Part shown: piece after piece, positions 10,712-21,744 of the stretch | Layout of the letters: the number at the start of each line of letters is the position of its first letter | How positions within the stretch are numbered: the first letter of the stretch is position 1 | Source: Choristoneura fumiferana | Taxonomy: Eukaryota > Arthropoda > Insecta > Lepidoptera > Tortricidae | NCBI RefSeq assembly: GCF_025370935.1 | Contig: NC_133478.1 | Location: 14,418,372-14,482,371 of the forward strand | Direction: 5' to 3' | Length of the DNA: 64,000 nucleotides | The notes under the pieces: model-generated | What the model was told of the DNA's origin: nothing | The model's input: only the letters and a program-made list of their open reading frames with translations | The model's database searches: none | Position numbers and translations under genes: made by a program

Positions 10712-11089
10712 TATGGAATTCCGTAAAGAACGCCTGGTTCAATAAATTATAGAGAAATCTAACACTACTAAGCTATATATTTAACGATACCCCTGGTTAT
10801 AGCGGTAATATAATATAATCTCATTCTATTTCAAAAATACATGGAAGTTCGGAGCTACTACGACGCAATTAAATATTATTACGGCATTTCTGAGACTATT
10901 CTCAGTAGTAATCCTTATCTAATAATAATATTATAAATACGAATATGAGTAGGTATGTTTGTTTGTTAGATATAGAAGGAACCTGAATTACGTACCAGGG
11001 TGGAACCTCTTTTTTTTCATAATCAATTTCGCTATGATTTCCTTGACAAATGTATGGCATGTATGAAAGGGGATTACAAAGCAGTTGGA

Positions 11090-11325
11090 TTTTTGATTAT
11101 TTCATACATAATTTCTGCCTCGACCGGGGATCAAACCCGGGAAAATACAATACAAAGACTCTTTATTGTACATCAGACATAGTAAGCGATACAGAAAACA
11201 GATACACAGAGAAAAAATTACAAGGTAAGCAATAGGCGGCCTTATCGCTTAAGAGCGATCACTTCCAGGCAACCTCAAGTGTTATAGTATGTTTTTTAAC
11301 CACTTGGTTATCCGGTCGCTTGCTG
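11090..11325 (-). mobile_element. tRNA-derived SINE head interrupted by a LINE tail
   Basis: Minus-strand SINE head pieces lie at 11100-11141 (B-box side, 'ggggatcaaacccggg') and 11283-11320 ('aaccacttggttatccggtcg', A-box side). They correspond to adjacent parts of the SINE at 44039-44299. Between them, 11142-11282 is a minus-strand LINE 3' tail with the hairpin GATCGCTCTTAAGCGAT and a polyadenylation signal. The LINE therefore inserted into the SINE. Confidence 0.65.
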
Positions 11326-11629
11326 TGTTCGTGTTAATATTATATTTTTCTACGGAAATATACAAACTGATTGGTTTATATCGACCGATACGGTTCTAAT
11401 TTAATGTTGCCATTAAAATAAGCCGTTGGCTCCTGCAGGCATACATTTTCAATTTCATTTTATGACCCACAATAAAGTCGACTCCAGTGCAAATCAGTCT
11501 GGTTTTTGTTATTTTTTGTTTCATGTTTTTATTTGGATCACGAAACAAAAAATCCGTTCTGCTCTAACAGAAACGATCCTATACAACAGATACTTTAAAA
11601 AACCGGGCGAGTGTTTTTTTATTCACACA

Positions 11630-12126
11630 CAGTGTAGATTTTCATTCCCATCGTCTGTATTTCCGGATAAATACAATCTAGGGCTCTTCAAGGCTAGAGT
11701 GAATAGGCTGTTATTGAATCACCTTTGGTCTCATCTGCACTTTATATCTTCACATTTACTTTACTCAGGTGAGATAGGGATCAATCATGGTCAGTTTTAT
11801 GTAAAAAAAAGTTTATTTTTTTAGCATAAGTACCTACTAGATAATGTTACATAAAATATTTTTTTTTGCCAAATATTACTATACTAATATACTATTGTTT
11901 ATTTATTTATTTTTTATGTATTGTTTAGGTTAATTTAAAATTTTCAGTCCTTTTATCTTTCCATTGTAGTGTCTACTCTTGTTTCTGTTTACCTTTTAAT
12001 CGTTCAAAGGTTAACTGGAAGAGATCCCTTTAAGGGATAAGTTTGCCTTTGCACATCTCTTTCTCTTGTTAATTGTAATTTTCATATGTTTTATGTACAA
12101 TAAAGAGTTACAATACAATACAATAT
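11630..12126 (+). pseudogene. Truncated LINE: ORF2 C-terminus plus 3' UTR
   Basis: A plus-strand frame encodes SSVFPDKYNLGLFKARVNRL, the C-terminal tail typical of Jockey/CR1-like ORF2 proteins in Lepidoptera, here without the RT core. About 300 bp later comes a 3' UTR with the hairpin GATCCCTTTAAGGGAT, the signal AATAAA and a terminal ACAAT-type repeat. It is a 5'-truncated non-LTR insertion. Confidence 0.65.
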
Positions 12127-12129
12127 ATT

Positions 12130-12930
12130 ATAAGTGCATAAATAATTATCTCTGTCTTTAGTAGGAAGATAGTTTAACATCCTGGTGAGGACATTGGATA
12201 GCCGTTCGCTATCGAAGAAAATTCCATAGTTTTCTCGAGATACTTACTGATAAAGCGAGCCACAGATAGGTATTGAAAAATAATAAAAAAAAAAATACAA
12301 ATGATACAGGAAATGTAGTCAAAGATACAGCTCCAAATATAATACCCTCTCATTAAAAAGGTAAGTATAAAGGAAACAGTTCAACGAAAAAAAACACAGC
12401 CGTTAAGAGGTTAAAATTATTCAAGATCATGTCTTCCGGTCTAAAGTCTCCAGTTTCTCGGTGTATCTCAAAAAGGGTACGAAAAAACCTTTTTTTTTAT
12501 TGTAGGGGAGCTTGTGGCAGTGAAAAGGGTTGATTTTGGTTCGTGTACCAGATTTTACCTGAAACAAAAAATATCAGTTGTAAAAAATATATTGATTGAT
12601 TAAAATATAAATGAATGCGAGTTTTAGAATCTATTAATTTAAAACTCACCACATATTTAGTATTAAAATAAATCCTAACATTCATCGTTAAAGTAAATTA
12701 CACGTAGCCTATCAATCCGCAGATCCATTAAATGTTACTTTCACTCCTCATGCTCATAATCTTCGTATTGATTCTGGATGTATGCTGCATAATTTTTTTT
12801 TATGTTCTAGAGCATGAAACCAAACTTTCGTCTCTGAGCAAGGCAATCAGGAGCCGAGAACAATAAAGTGCATTATAAAATAAAGTTTTTTTTTATTTCA
12901 TAATCTGGGTTTTATATAATTGAAAACAAT
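12130..12930. other. Unassigned AT-rich DNA
   Basis: Many A and T runs. No gene or bounded element can be supported. Confidence 0.4.
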
Positions 12931-12937
12931 ATAGATC

Positions 12938-13206
12938 TTTTTTTTTATTAGACTGGATGTCAAACGAGCAAGTGGGTCTCCATGCAGCATGATGTATTGA
13001 CTAGGGGTATTGCAGATGCGTTGCCAACCTAGAGGCCTAAGATGGGATGTACCTCAAGTGCTAGTAATTTCGCCTGCTGTCTTACTCTCCACGCCGAAAC
13101 ACAACAGTGCAATCACTGCTGGTTTACGGCAAGATTAGCGAGCAAGATGGTGGTAGCAATCCGGGCGGACCTTGCACAAGGTCCTACCACCTGCAAAATG
13201 CAGGCA
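12938..13206 (-). repeat. Interspersed repeat 'caaacgagcaagtgggtc' family (minus copy)
   Basis: Same family as 40376-40652 (minus), 44460-44745 (plus) and a 5'-truncated piece at 50935-50988. The plus-oriented copy ends in a poly(A) stretch, so this copy is reversed and its T-run lies at the left. It is non-coding and probably retrotransposed by a LINE. Confidence 0.7.
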
Positions 13207-13209
13207 ATA

Positions 13210-14120
13210 CAGGCAATGAAATATAATGAATGAAATCTAGGAACTGTTTTTTTTGTAATGGTGCTGTTTACTTTTCCAGCAATCGAAAACTTGTTCATGA
13301 AACCCATTTGCTCTCAACTTAACTATCAACCCTCGTCTGGGCTTGGTGGGATATAAACGTCTCGGAAAAAATGCTGCATTTTGTGCACTTGTTGTACTAT
13401 CTACTATTTTTAGATAGATCTTTTTGTATTTTTTTCAACAGCTTTACATTTTCATTATACTTCCACGGTATGGAACTATCATCCAAATCACGAGCCTAAT
13501 TTATTCGACATCTCCCCGCCTAGTCAAATGAATGACATATTTCGTAGCAGAGATTTAAGGGTGCTTAGTAATTTTTTGCCTCCAATTTTCTTCATGGTTA
13601 CATTTTTTCAACGTCAACTGTCTACTTGAATATCCCTGTTGTATAGATGATTAAATCAAATGTAAATTAAAAAACAGTTTGATTTAAAGGCGTCGATGTA
13701 AAAAAAAAATATTTTTAGCAATTTTTGTAAATGTTATTTCTTATTTCGTGGACTTTTTTTCTGAGCGAGAGAGAGAGAGAGAGAGAGAGTTGTGGAAAGG
13801 TGCGAACTAGGACAAAAATAACAACTCAAAAATAAAAAATTTTTTACTCAACGATATCACAAAAAAATAGTTTTTGTTAAAAAAATCGTCACACAAGCTT
13901 TTTATGATGACTAGAATATCCCTGCATTTTATTTTTTTGTGCATAGGTACTTTTTTGTACCAAATTTAATTTGGTCATTAAAAGTACCCAGATGAAATTT
14001 AACTTACACTATTTTATTAAAGACACTTTACTTAAGTACATTCGATCTTTAAAGGAAAAATAAAAATTGTACCTATTCTTATATCTAAAGCCGTGAAGAT
14101 TGCCAAAAGAAGAATCACCC
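13210..14120. other. Unassigned DNA with a (GA)n microsatellite
   Basis: A GA dinucleotide run of about 23 bases occurs at 13767-13789. Otherwise it is AT-rich sequence without assignable genes. Confidence 0.4.
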
Positions 14121-14147
14121 TAATTAAACACTACATTAACACAAAAT

Positions 14148-14399
14148 TCAAACAGCAGCGTTTTTGCCCGTTTCGAAAATAAAACTTCCCAAATTCCAAC
14201 TTTGCACCACATTATCCAGCGTTGGCCGCAGACCGCGGCGCAAAAACTGTTTCCCGAAATAGTAAAGTTGGTCCATCCACGAAATTTCACGGAAAGTAAC
14301 AATAATGCCCCCGGCGGCTGGCCACTCGGACGCCGATGTACTTATCGTTGTGTCCGTGTTCAGATTCTGAACAAACATGCTACGGAAAATATTGAGTGA
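14148..14399 (-). other. Candidate coding exon, unassigned
   Basis: On the minus strand an open frame of about 80 codons follows a plausible splice acceptor ('tcaatattttccgtag' at the 14400 side) and ends at a stop near 14148. The GC content of 14210-14350 is higher than its surroundings. The product contains EWPAAGG and QFLRRGLRP, which I cannot place in a family. The part present in copy 2 (from 25028) has a 2-base deletion that breaks the frame, so this may be a pseudo-exon or chance frame. Confidence 0.2.
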
Positions 14400-15081
14400 A
14401 AGCACCTTATGAGTAAGTATTTCGTCCCTGATGGTGATGAAATGTTTAGATAACAGGATAAAAACAAGCATTTTTCTTTTCGGGCCAAATTTTTACCCAC
14501 TTCTAGTGGGCAGATTGACGCGTTTAACATTCTTATAATGTAAGTCCGACGTTAATTATTATTTAATAATCTGCACATATTTTAACCGTCACGTAGTCTA
14601 ACTAGTTAGTTAACCCGTTACAAATAGGTACAAGAGCGATTATCCCGCGAAGAAAATTCAAGTTACGTTGGCGCGAAATAGATTCGGTAAAGAAAATTCT
14701 AACTTAGTCGACTTCTTAACCAGGCTCACTTAAAACTCCCAAGAATGGGCGTAATCTTTTCCAGGAATATGGAAAGGAAAACTCTTCAATAGGATTTAGC
14801 GGCGCCTCTTATACTCTTATCTAATCGGGAAGTTCTGACAAAATTTCAAACGCTTTTCGCAACTCGATCCGAAGTTCGTATCGATGGGAAAAAATGACTC
14901 CTGCGACAAGTATTAGCACTTACGAATCATCTTCTAGAAATTATGGTTTTAACAATGTTGGGAGTTGGTTGATAAAGTTGTTATTAGCATTTACTTGACA
15001 TTTATATGGTTTTCTTCGACTCTACTCTAATACTTCAATGTTCCAGATATTATTAATATTTTTCTATTATTAAACGCTTTT

Positions 15082-15686
15082 TAGGGTTTCGGAGCCAAAA
15101 TGGCAAAAACGGAACCCTTATAGTTTCGCCACGTCTGTCTGTCTGTCTGTCCGTCCGTCCGCGGCTTTGCTCACGGACTATCAATGCTAGAAAGCTGTAA
15201 TTTTGCAGGGATATATGTATAGACTATGCCAACAAAATGGTACAATTAAAATTAAAAAAAAAATTTTTAGGGTACCTCCCATAGACGTAAAGTGGGGGTG
15301 ATTTTTTTCTCATCCAACCCTATAGTGTGGGGTATCGTTGGATAGATCTTTTAAAACCGTTCTATTTTTCGATTCAGCCATATGTTTGCGAAATATTCAA
15401 CTTTAAAGTGCAAATTTTCATTAAAATCGAGCGTCCCCCTTCCCCCCCCTCTAAAATCCAAACCGGTGGGTGGAAAAATTTGAAAATATTCAGAATGGTA
15501 GTAAGTATATCAAACTTTTAAGGAAAACTATAACGGCTAAGTTTGCTTGAGAATTATTAGTAGTTTAAGAGTAAATAGCAGCCTAAGATATAAAATATAC
15601 CTATTTAAACTATGGAAGATTCCGTATAAAAACGAAATCCTTTGAAAAATATTACTTAATTTTTTCGTAATGGCTACGGAACCCTA
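15082..15686 (+). mobile_element. 'agggttccg' TIR element, 605 bp
   Basis: The terminal inverted repeats TAGGGTTTCGGAGCCA and TGGCTACGGAACCCTA (14 of 16 bases pair) bound a non-coding interior with a GTCTGTCTGTCTGTC run. A 15-base hairpin, GCGTGTCCGACACGC, lies just outside the right end. Deleted relatives are at 9842-10029 and 61061-61090. The copy at 25851-26450 is its counterpart in the duplication. Confidence 0.7.
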
Positions 15687-15689
15687 TTT

Positions 15690-16735
15690 CGGGCGTGTCC
15701 GACACGCTCTTGGCCGGTTTTTACTTAAACTTTTTGCTAACTGCACTTTTTGTTGATTTTTCTTGCATTGTCATCCTAATTATATTATATATCTGTAGCT
15801 ACCTACTTTTGTATCAATTTGATTGGGTAGATAAATACCAAAAGTGGGTGAAATTTGACTTATAAGTTATAACATAACCTTACCACACACAAGTACCTAC
15901 TGCTAAAATAAAAGCTTGTAAAAAGTCTATCCTCAATTCCTCGTCTATTTATTTTTCGTCAGATCATGACAAGCGAGCCTTTGAATATTATAATCTGTAG
16001 ATATCTCGACATTATCAAAGCACAAACCTTTGCGAAGGTACAAAATTAACCAGTCCCTTCTTAAATGCTACAACGGAATATCGGCAGTTCAATAGACAGT
16101 GAGTTTTGGATATAAATATTCGTCAATTCACTGACGTAGGCGTTTTCCTTTGTGCAAAGGTTCTGGAAAGAAATGGCGAGACGCAAGGGTGAGGAGGACG
16201 CGTTTATATCTATTCTGAAAGGTTAAGGAGATTATCCGCTTTCGTTTTCGAATTTTCAAACTCAACGTTTCTGCGAGGGCATTAATTTTGTGTAGTAATA
16301 TTTGTATTTTGTTTATTTCACATAGCTATGATTATGACGGTTGATTGAACCAACTTCGCCGTTTGCCGCATTATAATAAGTATAAATTTATAGCTTTTTC
16401 AACTTTTTATTACTAGATGTTTACGATTCATTTATTGTACATAAAATTTAATTTTTAAGCATCAATAGAATTAAAGGTCGAGCGAGTGTATGATACAGTG
16501 GTCAGCGAAGCGCCTGGTTTTTTTTTTGTTTCACCGCGCAACTACTTGATAAATTTTATATGGTAGATAATTTTTCTGTTTTTTCGTTTGTTTTATTCGA
16601 ATAAACACATACAACATCACAGATATTTGTCATATAATATTGTATGTACGATGAGTAGTGAAATGGGAGGTTTATATCTTTAATAGGTTTAGGTTATATT
16701 ATGTGTGGATGTTATAAAATTAGTTCTTTATGTAA
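15690..16735. other. Unassigned DNA in duplication copy 1
   Basis: Shared with copy 2 and without a supportable gene. The counterpart in copy 2 is about 26455-27475. Confidence 0.35.
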
Positions 16736-16739
16736 ATCA

Positions 16740-16850
16740 ACCGCAGCACCCGCAGTCCTAATAATGCTGTAGGTGTCCATGGGCGGTGGTGATCACTTAC
16801 CATCAGGTGACTCGCCAGCTCGTTGGCCAGATGTTTGATAAAGAAAACTG
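16740..16850 (+). repeat. 3' fragment of a 'gggcggtggtgat' interspersed repeat
   Basis: 'tgggcggtggtgatcactta' then 'ccatcaggtgactcgcc' resembles the 3' part of the repeat at 44460-44745, but is divergent enough to be a different subfamily. Counterpart at 27480-27590. Confidence 0.5.
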
Positions 16851-17522
16851 ACTTTATATCTACAGTACATTGTATCTAATAACATTAAGTATAACTGATA
16901 TTATATTAAATAAAAAATAATTAAGTGAAAGTTACATTAAATGAACTTGTATTAAGTGGGTTTGTAGATTGAGATAAGATTATTATATTATTATTTTTAT
17001 TACTTCCCAGTGACTTGATTTTTATTCTGATAGCTCTAATTACGATTACAACACAAAATAATGGTCTTGCCGTAGTTTTGTAGAAAATACTATAATTTTG
17101 ATTGTAGCTCTATTAAGGGATCGGAAAAGTGCACTTCTGTTTAGTAAACACGAGATAAAGCCTATAAGGCGCCGAAATCAAATAAATAGTTTGGAGAGGT
17201 TTCCGCCTAAAACAAACCGAAAAAACTTTTACGTTAGGAACTAAGTATTTGCTCAATGCTTTTACTAGTCTTAATAAAATCGGTGAAAGTTTTAGTACTG
17301 GCTAATGATGTTGGCAAGTTGCTTTGATCAACTTTATAAGTAACTCACGAATAGTCATCTTATATATCACACTTCAAATAAACAGCTTACAAACTCAAAA
17401 TGTTATACCATTTTAATTTAGACCCTTCTATGAACGAAGTCTACGAACGAACGTGGAATATCTTGGCTAGAGGTTGAGCACGTTTGACATTGTCTATGTA
17501 TATTGTAAATAAAATTAAATGT

Positions 17523-18108
17523 ACCGTCTCAAAGGAGTTACTTTATACTGAGTAAAAAAAATATATGAAAAACCTTAGAGTACTTACTAAACATGTCGAA
17601 TATTTTGCTAAAGATTCCGGACTTTTAAATAATTTGAAATAGCTTTCTCTATATTCTATATTAGTACTTATATATTTTATCTACTTAATACCTTTAAATT
17701 ACCTTTAAACGAGCAATTGTTATATATATAATCAGAATCTCAGAAACGGCTCCAACGATTTCGATGAAATTTGGTATGTAGGGGTTTTCGGGTATGACAA
17801 ATCGATCTAGCTTGATCTTATCTCTGGGAAAGCGCTTATTATCGAGTATGGAAGACATTTTTTTTTCCATCATAGTAATCATTCAATGGTAAAATCAATG
17901 GTAATCTTTTTTACTCTCTCTTTTATATAAAAGCCAATAAACGGGCATGCAGTTCACCTGACGGAAAGTGATATATAGAGTATCATAGGGACTGCTGGTG
18001 CGTTGCCGGCTTTGTAAAAGGTGGTTGACTCGCCTGTTAAAGGCAACCATGTTGTAGCATGCCGGGAGTACCTCTCCCACCAGCGTTTACCTTTACTTGC
18101 CCGAATTT
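17523..18108. other. Segment present only in duplication copy 1
   Basis: Copy 2 has about 14 unrelated bases here. The segment contains two repeat fragments: 17715-17885 (plus; 'ttcgatgaaatttggtatgt') and 17890-18085 (minus; 'gcatgcagttcacctgacgg', 'gactgctggtgcgttgccgg'). There is no clean target duplication, so deletion from copy 2 is as likely as insertion into copy 1. Confidence 0.6.
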
Positions 18109-18109
18109 C

Positions 18110-18860
18110 ATTTGCCCGAATTTCACTTGCCATACCAACGTTTGCCATAAAATATACTCAGTGGCACAAAATTTGGCCCACTCTCCATACAAAATTACCT
18201 TTTACTGCATACATTTAAGGGCCACATTTTTTGCCGCTCAGTATAATAGAACCGTGCTGTTTTCAGGATTTTTTTAAATGTCATCATATAGAATGCAGTA
18301 GGTTAGGTTAGTTTTATATAGACTCTGAATGGCAAATGAAAATTCTAGAAAACAATACATTCGGGCATATGAAATTCGGGCAAACGATAGAGACCCCTCC
18401 TACCAGTCCATTCTAAAGTTTGCACGTAACGGGGCAAGAAACGCCGTACAGTGGAGGAGCATCTATCAGGATGATGTTGATAAAAACTACTTTTCGGTCG
18501 TCGGGTAGTATGGTAATGGAACTTGGCAGCAGGGACAAGGTTCAAAAATTATCTCTGTCGTACATAAAGGATTGGAGGCTAATCCAAACTTGTACTTTAC
18601 TAATTCAGTAGCTTATTCGGTTTAATCTTGAAGGACCCTAAGTTTTATCCATCCAAAAACACTGACGTTGGAATTGAATATTATTTCTTATTAATTCTAA
18701 CGAGGAGGACAAAATGTATTTGCCAATCGCTTCGTCTTTCCATAGTTGTTAGGTAATTTAAGGACGAGATGCAATAATGGATTTCACACGACATTCATTG
18801 AAACACAAGGAAACTTTCCCTTTAGAATGAAAGGGAAGAACGAACTCGGTTTTGTGTTTA
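18110..18860. other. Unassigned DNA with 'tttgcccgaatttca' repeats
   Basis: TTTGCCCGAATTTCA occurs twice near 18100-18130 and recurs inverted around 18360-18385. A 'cagtggcacaaaatttggcc' block lies at 18160-18180. These look like eroded interspersed repeats. The open frames at 18345-18611 are identical in copy 2 but have no recognisable motif. Confidence 0.35.
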
Positions 18861-18861
18861 T

Positions 18862-19100
18862 AATAGGGATGTTGATTCCACCAATCAACTGACGTACTTT
18901 TTATGTGCTGTCAAAACACAATTCTCGCATAGAGTTTGAATGAAAATAGCAACATATGACGTCACTTGTTCGATCAAGCAACAAAAAATCTAATTTTGCA
19001 GTTAATCGAAAATTAATCTAGTTTTCAGGGCTAAAATAAAGCGTTTTTTTGCTGGAGTCGTGTCTTTGAATTATTTTTTAATGGTGTCAACATCCCTATT
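18862..19100. mobile_element. TIR element (MITE), copy 1
   Basis: AATAGGGATGTTGATTCCA at the left pairs with TGGTGTCAACATCCCTATT at the right (two mismatches). The interior is non-coding. The counterpart in copy 2 (29298-29565) is about 29 bp longer because of an internal stretch absent here. Confidence 0.65.
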
Positions 19101-19104
19101 GCAC

Positions 19105-20000
19105 TGTCCCCTCCTGTGGCTTGTCCCTCTCAGAACCTTCTGCCCCCCGCGACATTTCCCACAATGCCTGCTGCTTCGGGAAATATTTTATCTTTCTTCA
19201 TAAAGGAAGCCAACAATGGCAGAGTGATGTATTTAGGAAATAAATGTCAACCCATCACTCAATGTTCACCGTAGAGTGTATTTTGGACTTTCCTTTTATT
19301 AGTAAAAATTTAAGAATAATGATCTCGGGCCGGTTCGGCGAGGCAGGTACTAGATAATTCTGTTCGGTGAATAATTTACGGTTTGTGGCATTGAGGAAGC
19401 GTCTGTTGTGTACGAGTATTTATTAACTGACTTCATAAGGAGGAAGTTCTAGATTCCGTTGTTTTGTTCTTGTTTTTATGCTTCTTGCCACACTGCGTGA
19501 TTAAACCTGATGTAAAGGTATTCGCAGGTGAACCCAATTCACTGACGTGGCTCGGATAGTTGCCAGACTTAAGTTTTAAGGGCAGGGCACATTGATCGTA
19601 GAGTCGACAGCCGATGGGGAAGTTTCTAAAGTGGTGATCATAAATTAGAAGACGAAGCGTGGAAATGAACTAGAAAAGGTCGCAGGAACTAGTAGGATGC
19701 GGATAGCGTTAGAACGATTGCCCTTTGTCCAGCAGACGCCTTTCGGCTGATACGAAGATGATCTTAGGAAGCCGAGTTTTTAAATCATATTTATGAATAT
19801 TCTGTACAAAAACGATATAAGTAAATCTCATAGCTACAAAATTATCGCTTAATATAATTTATTTTTTATTGACAGTAGGTACGTTTGCTCAGGAAAAGTC
19901 AAGATTTTTCCAAGTGTAGGTACCAACTGCAGGTTCGAATTCCGTAATCCCGTTTCGAATATTATTTTTTAACTGATTGTAACTATGAACTAGGGCTGTT
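19105..20000. other. Unassigned DNA downstream of candidate gene
   Basis: Lies 3' of the candidate minus-strand exon at 20006-20183. Minus-strand AATAAA signals occur at about 19866-19877, a reasonable distance for polyadenylation. No other feature can be supported. Confidence 0.35.
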
Positions 20001-20005
20001 AAAAA

Positions 20006-20183
20006 TTACGCTTTGTCTGCCATTTGTTTAAATTCCACAACCGGTCCAAAAGAGTCTCCAATTCGCAGTATTATTTTGTCAAAAGGTGCAAATGTATTTT
20101 GGTCCGCAGTTCGTTCAGCAATCAAACAATTTTCTTCTATTGTCATAACAAACAAAGCGGGTGCCGTTTCTGATTTAAATATC
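20006..20183 (-). CDS. Candidate 3' terminal exon of an unidentified host gene
   Basis: On the minus strand a strong acceptor (ATTGTCCAATTTCAG) at the 20184 side is followed by a 59-codon frame, including a TAA stop at 20006-20008. Residues include SETAPALFVMTIEENC, then FAPFDKIILRIGD and the C-terminus FKQMADKA. The frame begins in phase 2 (one base completes a codon), which fits the exon at 20759-20805 ending in two bases: joined, they read ...EKLR-IFKSE. All 178 bases are identical in copy 2 (30456-30633) although the flanking intron differs by an insertion. AATAAA signals lie about 130 bases downstream. I do not recognise the family. Confidence 0.5.
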
Positions 20184-20758
20184 CTGAAATTGGACAATTA
20201 GAACCCTTTGTGATTTAATTGTTTGTTTGCTGTTTGTTAGGTGGAGCTACACAACACGTTAAAAACAGTACGATTACCCGTTACAATCTCCTCGGACTAT
20301 AAAAATTCTGTCCAGTACTGTCCGCAATCGAAGTGAAAAACACAAGCGAGATACCATTTAGGTCTACTCAAGATCTTGGTCGTTAAAACTTGAAGCACAG
20401 CAGAAAACGTTGAGAATAGGTAATGTACATAATATTTTGAATTGAAGATGTATTTTGATTCAATCTAAATATGATAATTATTCTCTTTGTGGGTAGTAAT
20501 GTACTTAGTATCAAAATGAAATTGCTTTACGTGCACAGTCTAAGTGCAAAATGGAAAAACCTTTCATCTTACCTTTACATTGATAATGATAAATGTTCTA
20601 ACCAATACCACTAAGTTTGTAGTAGTTTGTTTGCCTGTTGTTTAACAAATATATTATAGTATTACTGTTTCAGTTATTTTTACTGTGTATTCTGTGAGTA
20701 GAATGACTAAACGCCTTTCTTGGTTGCGGGACCATAAATTAATTCTTGATAACAATAC

Positions 20759-20805
20759 CTTAACTTTTCCGGGAGTTCGGGATTTCCAAAATTTGAAGTT
20801 TTTGC
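20759..20805 (-). CDS. Candidate internal exon (47 nt) of the same gene
   Basis: Minus strand: an acceptor AG at 20807-20806, then GCA AAA ACT..., and a donor TTAAG|GTATTG at 20758. The frame starts in phase 0, encodes AKTSNFGNPELPEKL plus two bases, and splices in frame to the terminal exon. It is identical in copy 2 (31337-31383), where the acceptor is a better CATTTTTAG. It is short for an exon, so it needs transcript support. Confidence 0.4.
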
Positions 20806-21330
20806 CTTAAAATGTATTCGGCTTGTATTCGGGGTTAATTTAGAACGAAATATAGGATATGTCACGTTTTCTATAATATACGTAAATGACATTTTAGTTT
20901 AGCTCTGAAAACCATATTAACTAACGGCAAAATTACATTTCGAGTCGATTTAAAACAAAGAAATAGTTATTCGATTGAGTTGGTAAATTAGTGACGTTAT
21001 AGCTACCTATTGTCATATAAAATCTATGGGAAATGAAATCGTGTTTGGTCAGCTCACAAATGGTAAGTTTGTCGATTGGTGGTGCTATATTTATAAACTG
21101 ATGCGGAAAGGTTATTGAATTAAGACGACAATTTTGGAAATTTACCAGTACTTACATAAACTAAAGACTGAGATAAATTGCTTTGGATTGATCATGAGAC
21201 GAAACGATGATTCTAATGACCTTTTCTATTAAAATTCGGTGGTAGTTTTATGTTGTATCACTGTCGTTTTCATATACCTACTAGAGATTGTTTGAAACTG
21301 TAGTGTTGTCAGGATATTCTAAAATATCAT

Positions 21331-21533
21331 TGGCCGTTGGGGCCGAAAAGTTCTCGAATGGTGACCACGAATCAGCAAGCGCAACGTATGACGTCCACCA
21401 ACGAGATGGACGGATGACCTGGTTGAAGCAGCGGGTTCACGGTGGATGCAAACCGCTTCCAACCGAAGCGACTGGAGGTCTATGGGGGAGGCCTATGTCC
21501 AACAGTGGACGTCCTACGGCTGAGATGATGTGA
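21331..21533 (+). pseudogene. RTE-type LINE ORF tail fragment, copy 1
   Basis: A plus-strand degenerate C-terminal tail: 'acctggttgaagcagcgggt', 'tcacggtggatgcaaaccgc' and a closing 'ggcctatgtccaacagtgga' correspond to DDLVKxAGSRWMQ and EAYVQQWT. The frame is disrupted. It lies between candidate exons 20759-20805 and 21589-21644, so it would be intronic. Counterpart at 31918-32113. Confidence 0.65.
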
Positions 21534-21588
21534 TGAAGTTAACTAAATAATAATAATAAAAAACTGTGTTTAGTAATGAACACATTAC

Positions 21589-21644
21589 TTTATAGCAAAT
21601 GAAAATTGTGGAAAAGGACAGAGAACTAATAATAGCTGCAACCC
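21589..21644 (-). CDS. Candidate internal exon (56 nt), possible membrane segment
   Basis: Minus strand: an acceptor with a good pyrimidine tract (TATTTATTTTTCAG) at the 21645 side and a donor TATAAA|GTAATG at 21588. In the frame that ends in phase 0, and so joins the 47-nt exon, it encodes VAAIISSLSFSTIFICYK. That hydrophobic stretch could be a transmembrane helix just before the soluble C-terminal part. It is identical in copy 2 (32144-32199). The 5' exons were not found. Confidence 0.35.
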
Positions 21645-21744
21645 CTGAAAAATAAATAGGGTAAGGAAGAATATTTGTACGCTTAGCTTTGCATTTCGGC
21701 AATTTGAGCATTATTTCAAACAGCTTCAAATGAAACAAACGCAC

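Noticed and set aside
14148..14399. Resemblance of EWPAAGGI-VTF to the start of the second nucleotide-binding domain of ABCC transporters
   Set aside because: No Walker A, signature or Walker B motif follows, and copy 2 breaks the frame. The match is too short to name a family.
18345..18611. Frames on both strands identical in the two duplication copies
   Set aside because: Identity there is no better than in neighbouring non-coding DNA, and no splice borders or motif support either strand.
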